Positions 56,060 through 64,000 of a stretch of 64,000 nt of DNA are shown here, one piece after another. Made by a program: the position numbers and the translations under genes. The stretch is from assembly GCF_018069565.1 (NCBI RefSeq), contig NZ_JAGPNL010000006.1, forward strand, positions 248,001-312,000, in the 5' to 3' direction. How positions within the stretch are numbered: position 1 is the stretch's first letter; every line of letters begins with the position of its first letter. This DNA is from Streptomyces tagetis. GTDB lineage: Bacteria; Actinomycetota; Actinomycetes; Streptomycetales; Streptomycetaceae. Under the pieces are notes generated by a model, which was not told where the DNA came from, searched no databases, and saw only the letters and a list, made by a program, of their open reading frames with translations.

Positions 56060-57292
56060 ATGACCTCCCATCAGCCACCGCGCCGAAGCCGCGGGCCCGC
56101 CCGCGCGGCGGCGGCGGTCGCCGCGGTGGTGGCGGTGACGGCCGTCCTGGCGAGCGGCCCCCAGGCCGCCGCCGAGGACCCGGCCCTGCCCGCCCCCGCC
56201 GCCGCCTCCGCCGTCCCGGCCCCGGCCCCTGCCCCCGGCTCCGCCGCGTCCGCCGTCCCCGCCCCGGCCCCCGCCGCGCCCGCGGCGAAGGGCACGCCCG
56301 CCTTCGGCGCGTACCTGGACTACGGGCCGGACGGCGTCGCCCGCATGGCCGAACTCGGCGACTGGCTCGGCGGCGCCGACCTGCGCGTCGGCCACACCTA
56401 CCTGCCCGGCGACCGGTGGAGCAACATCGAGGGCGCCCCCGGATTCCTGACCTCCTGGGCGCGGTGGCGCACCGACCGCCCCGACCGGATGCTCGTCCTC
56501 AACGTGCCGATGATGGAGCGCAACGAGGAGGGCGTCGGCGACGCCGAGGTCCGGGCCCTGCTGCGCCAGGGCGCCGCCGGCCGCTTCGACCACCACTACC
56601 GGGCCCTCGCCGAGCGGCTGGTCGCCCTCAAGGTGCCCGACACGGTGCTGGTCCTCGGCTGGGAGATGAACGGCATCACCTACACCCACCGCTGCGGCCC
56701 CGACCCCGAGGCGTGGAAGGCGTACTGGAACCGGATCGTCACCACCATGCGGTCGGTGCCCGGCCAGGAGTTCCGCTTCGACTTCGCGCCCAGCCGCGGC
56801 CGGGACGCCGTGCCGTGGACCGAGTGCTACCCGGGCGACGACACCGTCGACATCATCGGCATGGACTCCTACGACCAGCCGCGCGGCATGCCCTTCGACG
56901 AGCAGGTGAGCGAGCCTTACGGCCTCCAGGCGCACATCGACTTCGCCAAGGCCCACGGCAAGCCGGTCTCGTACCCGGAGTGGGGGCTCTTCCGCAACGG
57001 CGACAACCCGGAGTACATGCGGCGGATGCTCGCCTGGATGGACGAGCACCGGCCGCTGTACAACACCGTCACCGACTACTGCCCGCACGGCGTGTGGCAG
57101 TGCGGCCAGAACCCCGAGTCCACCGCCGTCTACCGGTCCGTCCTCTCCGGCCGCACCGAGGAGCCGGCCGCCGCCCCCACCATCCCGGCGCCGCCGGCCG
57201 GCTGCTCGCCGCTGGGACTGGGCGACTGGGTCGAGTCCTGGCTCGGCGGGAGGCTCTGCCTGCGGCTGGAGTGGTGGTCGCGCGACCGGTAG
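56060..57292 (+). CDS. Secreted GH26-like glycoside hydrolase (beta-mannanase type)
   Basis: 410 residues from ATG 56060 (GAGAGGAGCC upstream). Signal peptide RGPARAAAAVAAVVAVTAVL, then an Ala/Pro linker (about 40-75), then a TIM barrel starting AFGAYLDYGPDGVARMAELG. Acid/base Glu in VLGWEMNGITYTHRC and nucleophile Glu in VSYPEWGLFRNGDNPEYMR fit the GH26/clan-A pattern; MDSYDQ and HGVWQCGQN line the cleft. The C-terminus has paired cysteines (AGCSPLG, RLCLRLEW). It is not coupled to other genes but adjoins the exopolysaccharide operon, so it could trim that polymer. Confidence 0.85.
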   Translation: MTSHQPPRRSRGPARAAAAVAAVVAVTAVLASGPQAAAEDPALPAPAAASAVPAPAPAPGSAASAVPAPAPAAPAAKGTPAFGAYLDYGPDGVARMAELGDWLGGADLRVGHTYLPGDRWSNIEGAPGFLTSWARWRTDRPDRMLVLNVPMMERNEEGVGDAEVRALLRQGAAGRFDHHYRALAERLVALKVPDTVLVLGWEMNGITYTHRCGPDPEAWKAYWNRIVTTMRSVPGQEFRFDFAPSRGRDAVPWTECYPGDDTVDIIGMDSYDQPRGMPFDEQVSEPYGLQAHIDFAKAHGKPVSYPEWGLFRNGDNPEYMRRMLAWMDEHRPLYNTVTDYCPHGVWQCGQNPESTAVYRSVLSGRTEEPAAAPTIPAPPAGCSPLGLGDWVESWLGGRLCLRLEWWSRDR

Positions 57293-57317
57293 CGGAACGC
57301 GCCGGCGGCCGGAACGA

Positions 57318-58427
57318 TCAGCTCCGGCCGCCACCGCGCTCCCTCCGCTCCCGCCACACGCCCAGCGCCTCCTTGCCGCGCCGGCGGGCGGCGGCGTCCG
57401 CGAGGGCCGCCGCCAGCAGCGGGGCGGTGCGCCGGCGGGCCAGCAGCAGCCGCCCGTTGGCCACCGGCAGGGGGCGCCAGTGGTGCTTGTACGGCTCGTT
57501 GCCGCGCAGCAGGCTCAGCGTGCCGTGCCCGCCGCCGCCCGCGCGCCCGGCGCACGCCTCCAGCAGCATCACCGCCACGTCCGCCTTCAGCTCGCGCAGC
57601 CTCGGGTGGGCGCCGTACAGGTAGCCGCCGGCCAGTCGCGGCGAGCGCAGCGTCAGGTCCACCGCCACCACCTCGTCGTCCAGCCGGAACTCGGTGACCA
57701 CCGCGTCCCCGGCCCGGACCATCGGCCCCGCCGCCCGCACCAGGTGCTCGCGGAACCGGGGCCGCAGGTGCTCGCCGGTCACCTTCCGCCCCTGCCACTG
57801 GAGCCGGTGCAGGTCCAGCAGCCGCCCGAGTGCCGCCTCCGTCTCCTCCGGGAGGACGGCGCGGCCCTTGACGCCGAGCGCGTCCAGTCTGCGCAGCTTG
57901 GCGCGGACCCGCTGCCGCGCCTTGGCCGAGGGCAGCCGGGCCACCAGGTCGTCCATCGGGGCGGCGGGCAGCTCCAGGCAGAGGGAGTCCGCCAGGCGGT
58001 GCCGGGGCCCGCGCCAGCGGTCGTAGACGGCCTCGGCGGCGGCGCCCGGCCGGACCTCGCGCAGGTCGACCAGGGCGGTGCGGGCCGCCCGCGCCAGCGT
58101 GCCGGCGAGCGCGTCCGCCGCCCGGGTGCCGTGCCCGTCGTCCAGCAGTACGTCCCCGTAGTCGCAGATCGCCCCGCCCAGCGGCACCAGCGCCGGCACC
58201 GGGCGGGCCACCCGCATCAGCGGGGCCGCGCCCACCAGCGCGGCGCCGTCCCGGACGAGGAGAAGCCGCAGCCGGCCGGGGCGCCCGTACGAACGCCACC
58301 AGGAGTGCAGCCAGGCGTGGCTCTGGAACGGGGTCGCGGCGGCGCACCGCCGGTACAGCCGCGTCCACTGCGGGCCCAGTTCGGCGAACCGGCGCTCGTC
58401 GGTGACGAGTTCACTCGTGTACGTCAC
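57318..58427 (-). CDS. GNAT/FemAB-like acyltransferase of exopolysaccharide operon (CelD type)
   Basis: 369 residues with the two-lobed GNAT (BioF2-like) fold: FQSHAWLHSWWRSYGRPGRL near the N-terminus, then DLHRLQWQGRKVTGEHLRPR and the acetyl-CoA-binding lobe VAVDLTLRSPRLAGGYLYGA and LSLLRGNEPYKHHWRPLPVA. Start GTG 58427 overlaps the Wzz gene stop by 4 bp, so it is the last gene of the overlapping operon. Proteins of this kind acylate polysaccharides or lipids, or add amino acids. The donor is not deducible. Confidence 0.85.
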   Translation of the reverse strand: MTYTSELVTDERRFAELGPQWTRLYRRCAAATPFQSHAWLHSWWRSYGRPGRLRLLLVRDGAALVGAAPLMRVARPVPALVPLGGAICDYGDVLLDDGHGTRAADALAGTLARAARTALVDLREVRPGAAAEAVYDRWRGPRHRLADSLCLELPAAPMDDLVARLPSAKARQRVRAKLRRLDALGVKGRAVLPEETEAALGRLLDLHRLQWQGRKVTGEHLRPRFREHLVRAAGPMVRAGDAVVTEFRLDDEVVAVDLTLRSPRLAGGYLYGAHPRLRELKADVAVMLLEACAGRAGGGGHGTLSLLRGNEPYKHHWRPLPVANGRLLLARRRTAPLLAAALADAAARRRGKEALGVWRERRERGGGRS

Positions 58428-59155
58428 AGCAGTCCGCGCGCGTCGCCGGCGGGGGCGCCGGGGGCGGGGACGGCTCTCTCCGCCGGGGTGCGGCGCGGCC
58501 GGACCAGCATCGCCAGAGCGCCGAGCAGCCCGCCCGCGCAGGCGCCGACCAGCCCGGTCACGGGGGCGGACGCCGAGGACGCCTCGGCCGGCCTGGTGGC
58601 CCGCGCGAACTCCCGCAGCTCGACGTGGGTGTCGCCCCCGGCGGTCTGGGCGTGCCGGGTGAGGGCCTGGGAGACGGCGTTGGCCATGGCCGCGGCCTTG
58701 GCGGGGCGGGGGGAGGTGGCCGTGAGGGAGACCATCGGCGCGTCCGGCGAGGTCTCGGCCCGCACGCCGGAGCGCAGGGTGGCGACCGGCACGCCCGCCG
58801 TCTTCTGGGCGCCTTCGAGCACCGCGAGCTGCGTGGCGACCCGCCCGTACGCCTGGGCGAAGCCGAGCGCGGCGGCCGGGTCGGACTTCTCGGTGGGGAC
58901 GGCGACGACATAGCTCGTCGCCGTGTACTGCGGGGTCCGCAGCAGCCCGTAGCCGCCGCCGAGCAGCCCCCCGGCGACGACGCCGGCCGCCAGCAGCGAC
59001 CAGGCGGGCAGGGACCGGCGCGGCAGGCGCGGGGCGTCCGCGCGCCGGCGCAGGCGCGGCAGGCGTCCCGGGCCGGGCTCCGGCGCGGGCTCGGCGCGCG
59101 GCCCGTCGGTGAGGTGCCGGGCGGCGGGCGCGGACTGGACGGTGGACTCGGTCAT
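58424..59155 (-). CDS. Wzz-like polysaccharide chain-length determinant
   Basis: 243 residues with a cytosolic Arg/Pro-rich head, helix SLLAAGVVAGGLLGGGYGLL, an extracytoplasmic loop of about 130 residues (TATSYVVAVPTEKSDPAAAL, TLRSGVRAETSPDAPMVSLT) and a second helix GLVGACAGGLLGALAMLV. This is the Wzz/polysaccharide co-polymerase topology, without the Tyr-kinase domain of BY-kinases. It should set the length of the polymer made by the Wzy-like enzyme encoded upstream in the operon. ATG overlaps the glycosyltransferase stop (ATGA). Confidence 0.85.
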   Translation of the reverse strand: MTESTVQSAPAARHLTDGPRAEPAPEPGPGRLPRLRRRADAPRLPRRSLPAWSLLAAGVVAGGLLGGGYGLLRTPQYTATSYVVAVPTEKSDPAAALGFAQAYGRVATQLAVLEGAQKTAGVPVATLRSGVRAETSPDAPMVSLTATSPRPAKAAAMANAVSQALTRHAQTAGGDTHVELREFARATRPAEASSASAPVTGLVGACAGGLLGALAMLVRPRRTPAERAVPAPGAPAGDARGLL

Positions 59156-60324
59156 GCGGAACCAACTCCCTGGAGGGCCGGGTACGGGGGGCGGGTGAGG
59201 GCGGTCGCGTACACGTCCATCAGCCGGGCGGCGCTGCGGGTGACGCAGTAGTGGCGGGCGGCCTCGGGCGCGGTGCGCGGACCGGCCGGGGCGGCGCGGG
59301 CCTCGGCGAGGGCGCGGGCGAACCCGGCCGGTCCGCCGCCGACGTGCCGGGCGGCGGGCGCGGCCGACGGGGGGAGGTCCTCGATCGCCGGACAGGAGGC
59401 GTAGAGCACCGGCAGTCCCGAGGCCAGCGCCTCCACCGCCGCCAGCCCGAACGCCTCCTCCGGCGACGGCGAGGCCAGGACGTCCATCGCCGAGAGCAGG
59501 GCGGGCAGGTCCGGCCCGGCCGAGCCGTCGGGCAGGGCGGGCCGCTCCCCGGCCAGCACGACCCGGCCCCCGGCCCCGGCCCGCCGGGCGGCCTCGCGCA
59601 GCGCGGGCTCCTCGGGGCCGCCGCCGACCAGCAGCAGCCGGACGTCGCCGGGCAGCCGCGCCAGCGCCCCGACCAGGACGTCGAACCGCTTGCCCGGGAC
59701 GAGCCGGCCCAGGCCCCCGACGACGTACGCGTCCTCGGGCAGGCCCAGCAGGCGCCGGGCGCGGAGCCGGGCCGCGGGGTCGAAGCGGAAGCGGTCCAGG
59801 TCGACGCCGTTGGGGACGACCTCGATGCGGGGCGCGGGCACGCCCCAGCGGCGCAGCCGGGCGGCGACGGTGGGGGAGACGGCGACGGTGGCGCGGCCCA
59901 GCTTCTCCCCGGCCAGGTACAGGGCGCGCACGCCCGCGGTGAGCGGACGGCCCTCCATCTGCGTGTCGCCCAGGGAGTGTTCGGTGGCGACGACCGCCCG
60001 CACCCCGGCCAGCCGGGCGGCGAGCCGCCCGTAGAGACAGGCGCGGTACAGGTGGGTGTGGACCAGGTCGTAGCGGCCGGCGCGGATGACCCGGGCCAGC
60101 CGGGGCAGCGCGGCCAGGTCCCGGTTGCCGCCCATGCCCAGGTGGGTGACGCGCACCCCGTCGGCGGCGAGACCCTCGGCGACCGGACCCGGGTTGGTGA
60201 GCGTGACGACCTCGCTGTCCACCGGCAAGTGGCGCAGCAGCAGCCGCAGTTGCTGCTCCGCGCCGCCCACGCCGAGGCCGGTGATGATGTGCAGGACCCT
60301 GGCCGGGGCGGGCTCCGCGCGCAT
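59152..60324 (-). CDS. Glycosyltransferase family 4
   Basis: 390 residues, GT-B fold. N-terminal RVLHIITGLGVGGAEQQLRL with the acceptor-side GG loop; donor-side motifs GVDLDRFRFDPAARLRARRL, VGGLGRLVPGKRFDVLVGAL (Gly/Lys phosphate clamp) and SPSPEEAFGLAAVEALASGL with the E-x7-E motif of GT4 enzymes. It transfers a sugar from a nucleotide donor to the growing lipid-linked repeat unit at the cytoplasmic face. It is the only glycosyltransferase in the visible part of the operon; others must lie beyond the window or elsewhere. Confidence 0.9.
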   Translation of the reverse strand: MRAEPAPARVLHIITGLGVGGAEQQLRLLLRHLPVDSEVVTLTNPGPVAEGLAADGVRVTHLGMGGNRDLAALPRLARVIRAGRYDLVHTHLYRACLYGRLAARLAGVRAVVATEHSLGDTQMEGRPLTAGVRALYLAGEKLGRATVAVSPTVAARLRRWGVPAPRIEVVPNGVDLDRFRFDPAARLRARRLLGLPEDAYVVGGLGRLVPGKRFDVLVGALARLPGDVRLLLVGGGPEEPALREAARRAGAGGRVVLAGERPALPDGSAGPDLPALLSAMDVLASPSPEEAFGLAAVEALASGLPVLYASCPAIEDLPPSAAPAARHVGGGPAGFARALAEARAAPAGPRTAPEAARHYCVTRSAARLMDVYATALTRPPYPALQGVGSA

Positions 60325-60325
60325 C

Positions 60326-61078
60326 TCACACCCCCTGCGAGGGGCGGCGGCGCAGCCGGTGCAGCCGGGTCTTCAGCAGCATCCGTACGGCCGTGTCCCG
60401 CTGCCCGACGTGCACCCGGGGCAGCGCGTACGGGCCGGTCAGCGGGCCGGGGTCGATCGCGCAGGCGTAGGCGTAGCCGGCCTCGCGCACGGCGTCGGCG
60501 GCCCGCCGGTCGACGGCGCCGTACGGGTAGCAGAACCCGGCGGGCGCGGTGCCGGTCAGCTCGGTCAGCAGCAGGCGGCTGCCGGCCGTCTCGGAGGTCA
60601 GCGCGGTGGCGCCGGCCGTGGTGAGGTCGGCGTGGGTGAGCCCGTGCGAGCCGATCTCGATGCCCTCGGCGGCGGCCTGCCGGATGCCCTCGCTGGTCAG
60701 CAGGCGTTTGCGCGGGCCCAGCGGGTCCCAGGCGTTGTCGCCGCCGAGCCGCCCCGGCAGGACGAACAGGGTCGCCCCGCAGCCCCGGCGGCGCAGCACG
60801 GGCAGCGCGTGCTCGACGAAGTCGGCGTACCCGTCGTCGAAGGTCAGCCCGACCAGGCCGCGGTCCTCGCCGCGGGCGCGGGCGGCCAGCAGCGCGGCCA
60901 CCGACACCCCGCGCAGCCCGCGCCGGCGCAGCCAGCCGAGCTGCGCGTCGAGCCGGTCGGGTGTGACCGTGATGCGGTACGGGTCGTCGCTCGCGTCGCC
61001 GACGGAGTGGTACATCGCCACCCACGGGACGGTGCGGGCACGCGGGCGGAGTTCAACGGAATCTGCGGAAACGGCCAT
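60326..61078 (-). CDS. Polysaccharide deacetylase (NodB/CE4 family)
   Basis: 250 residues. CE4 motifs: GLTFDDGYADFVEHALPVLR (catalytic base Asp and metal Asp), SHGLTHADL (His-x3-His metal ligands), CYPYGAVDRRAADAVREAGY. No signal peptide or membrane helix, so it would act in the cytoplasm on a lipid-linked or nucleotide intermediate, or its export signal is atypical. The start overlaps the MurJ-like gene end by 26 bp. It would remove N-acetyl groups from HexNAc, giving a charged polymer. Confidence 0.88.
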   Translation of the reverse strand: MAVSADSVELRPRARTVPWVAMYHSVGDASDDPYRITVTPDRLDAQLGWLRRRGLRGVSVAALLAARARGEDRGLVGLTFDDGYADFVEHALPVLRRRGCGATLFVLPGRLGGDNAWDPLGPRKRLLTSEGIRQAAAEGIEIGSHGLTHADLTTAGATALTSETAGSRLLLTELTGTAPAGFCYPYGAVDRRAADAVREAGYAYACAIDPGPLTGPYALPRVHVGQRDTAVRMLLKTRLHRLRRRPSQGV

Positions 61079-63002
61079 GCGGAAGCCTTCGTGTGACGGG
61101 ACGGAGGAGGGTGCGGAACGCCGCGCGGAGGAGGGGCGGGGCGGAGTGCGCGCAGCGGACGGCGGTGGTGGCGCCCTGGACGCCCAGGGCGAGGCCGAGC
61201 AGGGCGAAGACGGCGAGGACGGTGACGGCGCCGGCGGCGACTCCCGCCGCCGGGGAGGCGGCCCGGTCCGCGGCGAACGCGCCCGCCGCCGTCGCCACCG
61301 CAGCCGCCGGCACCAGCCTGGCCAGCTCGCCCAGCACCCGGCCCGGACGGACCGGCACGCTGCGCGGGCCCATGCCGGCCAGCAGCAGGGCGGCGGTCAG
61401 GGTGATCCCGGCGGCGTTGGCGGCGGCGATGCCGGCCACGCCCCAGGGGCCCACGGCGAGCGCGCCGAGAGCCGCGGTCGCCGCGACGCCGGCCGCCATC
61501 GCGGCGAACGGGTACCAACTGCCGCGGCCCGCCGAGAAGTAGGAGCGGGCCAGCGCGCCCACCACGGTCTGGCCGAGCAGCCCGAGCGCGTACACGCGCA
61601 TCACCCCGGCGGTCGCCGCCGTGTCGGCCGCGCCGAAGGCGCCGCGCTCGAAGAGGGCGGCGATGATCCGGGGCGCGCACGCGACGGCCACCGCCGTGCC
61701 CAGCAGGACCAGGCAGGCGGCGAACGCCACGTCCCGCTCGACGCGGTCGCGGGCCCGGACCGTGTCACCGTCGGCCAGCGCCCGCGCCACCACCGGGAAG
61801 GTGACCGTGCAGAGCATCAGCGACAGCGTCATCGGGATCTGCGCGACCTTCTGCGCGTAGTTGAGGTGCGAGATGGCCCCGGCGGGGAGCCCGGAGGCGA
61901 GGAAGCGCTCGATGAGCACCTGGGACTGGCGGCACAGCGCGAAGAGCAGGACGGTGGCGAAGAGGCCGAGCGCGAGGGGCCGCGCGGGCGGCTTGCCGAC
62001 GGTCCGGCCGGGGGCGGGGGCGGGGGCGGTCCGGGGTGCGGTGACGGGTGCGGCCGTGCGGTCGGGGGTGGGGCCGGTGGCGGGTCGGCTTGTGTGGCCG
62101 GATGTGGGGCCGGTGGCGGGTCCGGGCTCGGGGGCGGTCGTGGGTCCGGTCGTGGGCAGGTCCGCGCGGCCGGTCGTGAGCCGGCTCGCTCGGCCGGTCG
62201 TCGCTTCGTCCGGGGGGCCGGCCGTGCGTCCGCCGGTGCCCGCCGTGGCCCGTCCCGCGCCCCGGGGCCGCAGCCGGCCCAGCAGCGACGGCGCCTGGGC
62301 CGCCACCATCAGCACCCCGCCCACCGCGACCCCCGCCGCCGCCGAACGCACCCCGAGGCGCCCGCCCAGCACGACCATCGCCGCGATGATGCCGGTGTTG
62401 TACGCGACGTAGATCGCCGCCGGTGCCAGGAACCGCCCGTGCGCCCGCAGCGCCGCGCTGCAGTACCCGGCCAGCCCGAAGCTGAGCAGGCAGGTCGCGG
62501 TGAGCCGGGTGCACTCCACCGCCAGGGCGTGGTCGGCCAGGCCCGGCGCCAGCGCGCGCACCAGCAGCGGGGCACCGGCGGCGACCAGCGCCCCGGCCGC
62601 CGCGAAGGCGAGCGCCAGCCGGGGCAGGGTGGCGGCGACCAGCGCCCGCACCGGGTCCCCGGGCACGCCCCGGGCGCGGCGGGCCAGGGCCACGCTGAAC
62701 ATCGGGACCAGCGCGAAGGCCAGCCCGTCCTCGATGAGCAGCGTCGCCGCGAACTCCGGCACCGTCCACGCCACCAGGAAGGCGTCGGTCGCGCTGCCCG
62801 CCCCGAAGAGCCGCGCCAGCGCCTGGTCCCGGGCCAGCCCGAGCACCGACCCGGCGACCGACAGGGCGGCCGTGACCAGCGCGGCCCGCGCGAGGAAACC
62901 CCGCGAGGAACGGGCCGGACCGGCCGCCTCGCGGACCGGCGCGGGCGCGGGTGCCGGGGCCGTGGCCGGGGCCGGGGCGGCCGGGGGAGGGGTCACCGTC
63001 AT
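61053..63002 (-). CDS. MurJ/MviN-like lipid flippase with low-complexity insertion
   Basis: 649 residues from ATG 63002 (overlaps the previous stop, ATGA). Fourteen hydrophobic segments in the MOP-superfamily pattern, with MurJ traits ARDQALARLFGAGSATDAFL and EFAATLLIEDGLAFALVPMF. Between about residues 246 and 332 an insert of TGPTT/TGR/APG repeats interrupts the protein in a cytoplasmic or periplasmic loop before PLALGLFATVLLFALCRQSQ. In this operon it most likely flips the lipid-linked exopolysaccharide unit rather than lipid II, as a Wzx substitute. The N-terminal 35 residues are Pro/Ala-rich. Confidence 0.88.
   Translation of the reverse strand: MTVTPPPAAPAPATAPAPAPAPVREAAGPARSSRGFLARAALVTAALSVAGSVLGLARDQALARLFGAGSATDAFLVAWTVPEFAATLLIEDGLAFALVPMFSVALARRARGVPGDPVRALVAATLPRLALAFAAAGALVAAGAPLLVRALAPGLADHALAVECTRLTATCLLSFGLAGYCSAALRAHGRFLAPAAIYVAYNTGIIAAMVVLGGRLGVRSAAAGVAVGGVLMVAAQAPSLLGRLRPRGAGRATAGTGGRTAGPPDEATTGRASRLTTGRADLPTTGPTTAPEPGPATGPTSGHTSRPATGPTPDRTAAPVTAPRTAPAPAPGRTVGKPPARPLALGLFATVLLFALCRQSQVLIERFLASGLPAGAISHLNYAQKVAQIPMTLSLMLCTVTFPVVARALADGDTVRARDRVERDVAFAACLVLLGTAVAVACAPRIIAALFERGAFGAADTAATAGVMRVYALGLLGQTVVGALARSYFSAGRGSWYPFAAMAAGVAATAALGALAVGPWGVAGIAAANAAGITLTAALLLAGMGPRSVPVRPGRVLGELARLVPAAAVATAAGAFAADRAASPAAGVAAGAVTVLAVFALLGLALGVQGATTAVRCAHSAPPLLRAAFRTLLRPVTRRLPHGRFRRFR
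62005..62262 (-). repeat. Thr/Gly/Pro-rich insertion inside the MurJ-like gene
   Basis: About 258 bp of CGGTCGTGGG / GGGGCCGGTGGC-type repeats encoding TTGRASR, TTGPTTAPEPGPATGPT and similar, absent from typical MurJ proteins. Confidence 0.75.
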
Positions 63003-64000
63003 GGGGCCGGGGCCTCCCGCGCGCCCCACGCCCACCAGGCGGCGAGCCCGAGGCCGAGGGCGGTCAGCACCGTCGAGGGCCCGCCGATGTCGGCGTAGGA
63101 GAAGTCGACGAGCTGCCACATCAGCAGCCCGCAGGCGATCAGGGCGCAGTCCGCCTCCGCCCCGCCCCCCGGACGGCGCCGGCCGGCGGCGAGGCGGCGC
63201 AGGCCGAGGACGAGCAGCGCCAGCCAGCTCCCCGCCAGCGCCACCAGCCCGATCAGCCCCTGCTCGGCCAGGACGAGCAGGTACATGTTGTGCGGGGAGA
63301 GCAGCGGCTGCCGGTAGTAGCCGGAACCGGCGCCCTCGGTCTCGCTGCCGGAGGACAGGGCGAGCGAGGCGTGGCCGTCCCGGTGCTCCGGAAAGCCCTT
63401 CAGGCCGACGCCGGTCAGCGGCTGTTCACGCCACATCCCGGCCGCCGCCGCCCACATCGTGTACCGGTCGGTCACCGAACGGTCGGGGGCTTCGGTGACC
63501 CGGGTGATGCTGTCGACGCGCTCCTGGAGCATCGCCGTCCCCACCCCGAACCCGGCCACCAGCACCACGCCCGCCGCGACGGCCGCCGCCCCCACCGCCA
63601 GCGCCCGCCGCGCCCCGGACAGCAGCAACTGCGCCGCGCAGGTCAGCGCCGTGGCGATCCACGCCCCGCGGCTGAAGGAGAGCGCGAGCGGCAGCAGCAG
63701 TGCCAGCGCGCACCCGGCGGCCACCGCCCGCTGCCGCACGGGCCCGCTGCCGAGCGCCAGACCCACCGCGCAGACCAGCCCCAGGGCGACGACGGTCGCC
63801 ATCCCCATCACGTCCTGCGGCCCGAAGGTGCCCACCGCGCGCACCTGCTCCCCCTGGTAGGAGGCGCCGGTCCCGGTGGCGTACTGGTGCACCCCGACCG
63901 CGCCCTGCCACAGCGCGAGCCCCACCGTCGACCAGGCCAGCAGCCGTACGTCCGAGCGGCCCCGCACCAGCAGCAGCACGGCCGCCGGGACCAGCACGAA
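62999..64000 (-). CDS. O-antigen ligase / Wzy-like polymerase (5' end beyond window)
   Basis: At least 332 residues; the start lies past the right edge. Multi-spanning protein with the Wzy_C/WaaL hallmark periplasmic loop: TEAPDRSVTDRYTMWAAAAG, MWREQPLTGVGLKGFPEHRD and the motif LLSPHNMYLLVLAEQGLIGL (His-Asn before a helix). It joins lipid-linked oligosaccharide units or ligates polymer to an acceptor. Most upstream visible gene of the six-gene overlapping operon. Confidence 0.88.
   Translation of the reverse strand, partial: FVLVPAAVLLLVRGRSDVRLLAWSTVGLALWQGAVGVHQYATGTGASYQGEQVRAVGTFGPQDVMGMATVVALGLVCAVGLALGSGPVRQRAVAAGCALALLLPLALSFSRGAWIATALTCAAQLLLSGARRALAVGAAAVAAGVVLVAGFGVGTAMLQERVDSITRVTEAPDRSVTDRYTMWAAAAGMWREQPLTGVGLKGFPEHRDGHASLALSSGSETEGAGSGYYRQPLLSPHNMYLLVLAEQGLIGLVALAGSWLALLVLGLRRLAAGRRRPGGGAEADCALIACGLLMWQLVDFSYADIGGPSTVLTALGLGLAAWWAWGAREAPAP

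Overview
The window is chromosomal DNA of a Streptomyces. It is very GC-rich, with codon third positions almost all G or C, and it carries a divergent rodlin pair beside a short and a long LAxTG-anchored chaplin, a marker of filamentous, aerial-hypha-forming streptomycetes. From memory, gene order follows the S. coelicolor core arm from about SCO2776 (acyl-CoA carboxylase) down through citA, mmsA and the chp/rdl locus; I could not align it here.

Layout. 1-4745: acyl-CoA/branched-chain catabolism (carboxylase alpha and beta subunits, TetR repressor, acyl-CoA dehydrogenase, TesB thioesterase). 4928-12301: a conserved protein of unknown activity, a PucR regulator with a huge low-complexity insertion, and a symporter / ureohydrolase / ThDP decarboxylase operon that would fit guanidino-compound (2-ketoarginine) catabolism. 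12319-15863: secreted EndA-type nuclease, a TetR-like regulator, a perfectly phased heptamer array and a wrecked IS5-type transposase. 15864-26679: fused ABC exporter, secreted S37 peptidase, lipoprotein, Tat-secreted GH3 glycosidase, LysR/EamA pair. 26852-33765: LacI-controlled operon (Gfo/Idh oxidoreductase, DUF993, TIM-barrel isomerase), then a decayed ribose operon in which regulator and ribokinase survive but the transporter is reduced to a frameshifted stub. 33830-40548: nucleotidyltransferase, a WhiJ-like trio (HATPase, XRE, DUF397), RecD-like helicase, citrate synthase. 40571-40868: strong terminator, four 28-bp tandem repeats and a 6C small RNA. 41264-45525: copZA copper export, divergent zinc alcohol dehydrogenase, an 11-bp tandem array ending in a 52-bp perfect palindrome, small HTH protein. 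46365-51554: mmsA, then a hydrolase-ABC ATPase fusion with its permease. 51635-54453: rodlins and chaplins. 54559-64000: ATP-grasp protein, secreted GH26-like hydrolase and an overlapping exopolysaccharide operon (GNAT, Wzz, glycosyltransferase, deacetylase, MurJ-like flippase, Wzy/WaaL-like protein) running off the end.

The right-hand 16 kb reads as a cell-surface region: an exporter with an extracellular hydrolase, the hydrophobic sheath proteins, and a polysaccharide assembly line. The long chaplin has an exceptional 164-residue Gly/Tyr/Asp-rich linker between its two chaplin domains. A second theme is repeat expansion: low-complexity inserts interrupt otherwise conserved proteins (PucR, nuclease, chaplin, MurJ), and several intergenic regions hold phased tandem arrays (7, 11, 20, 28, 32 and 33 bp).
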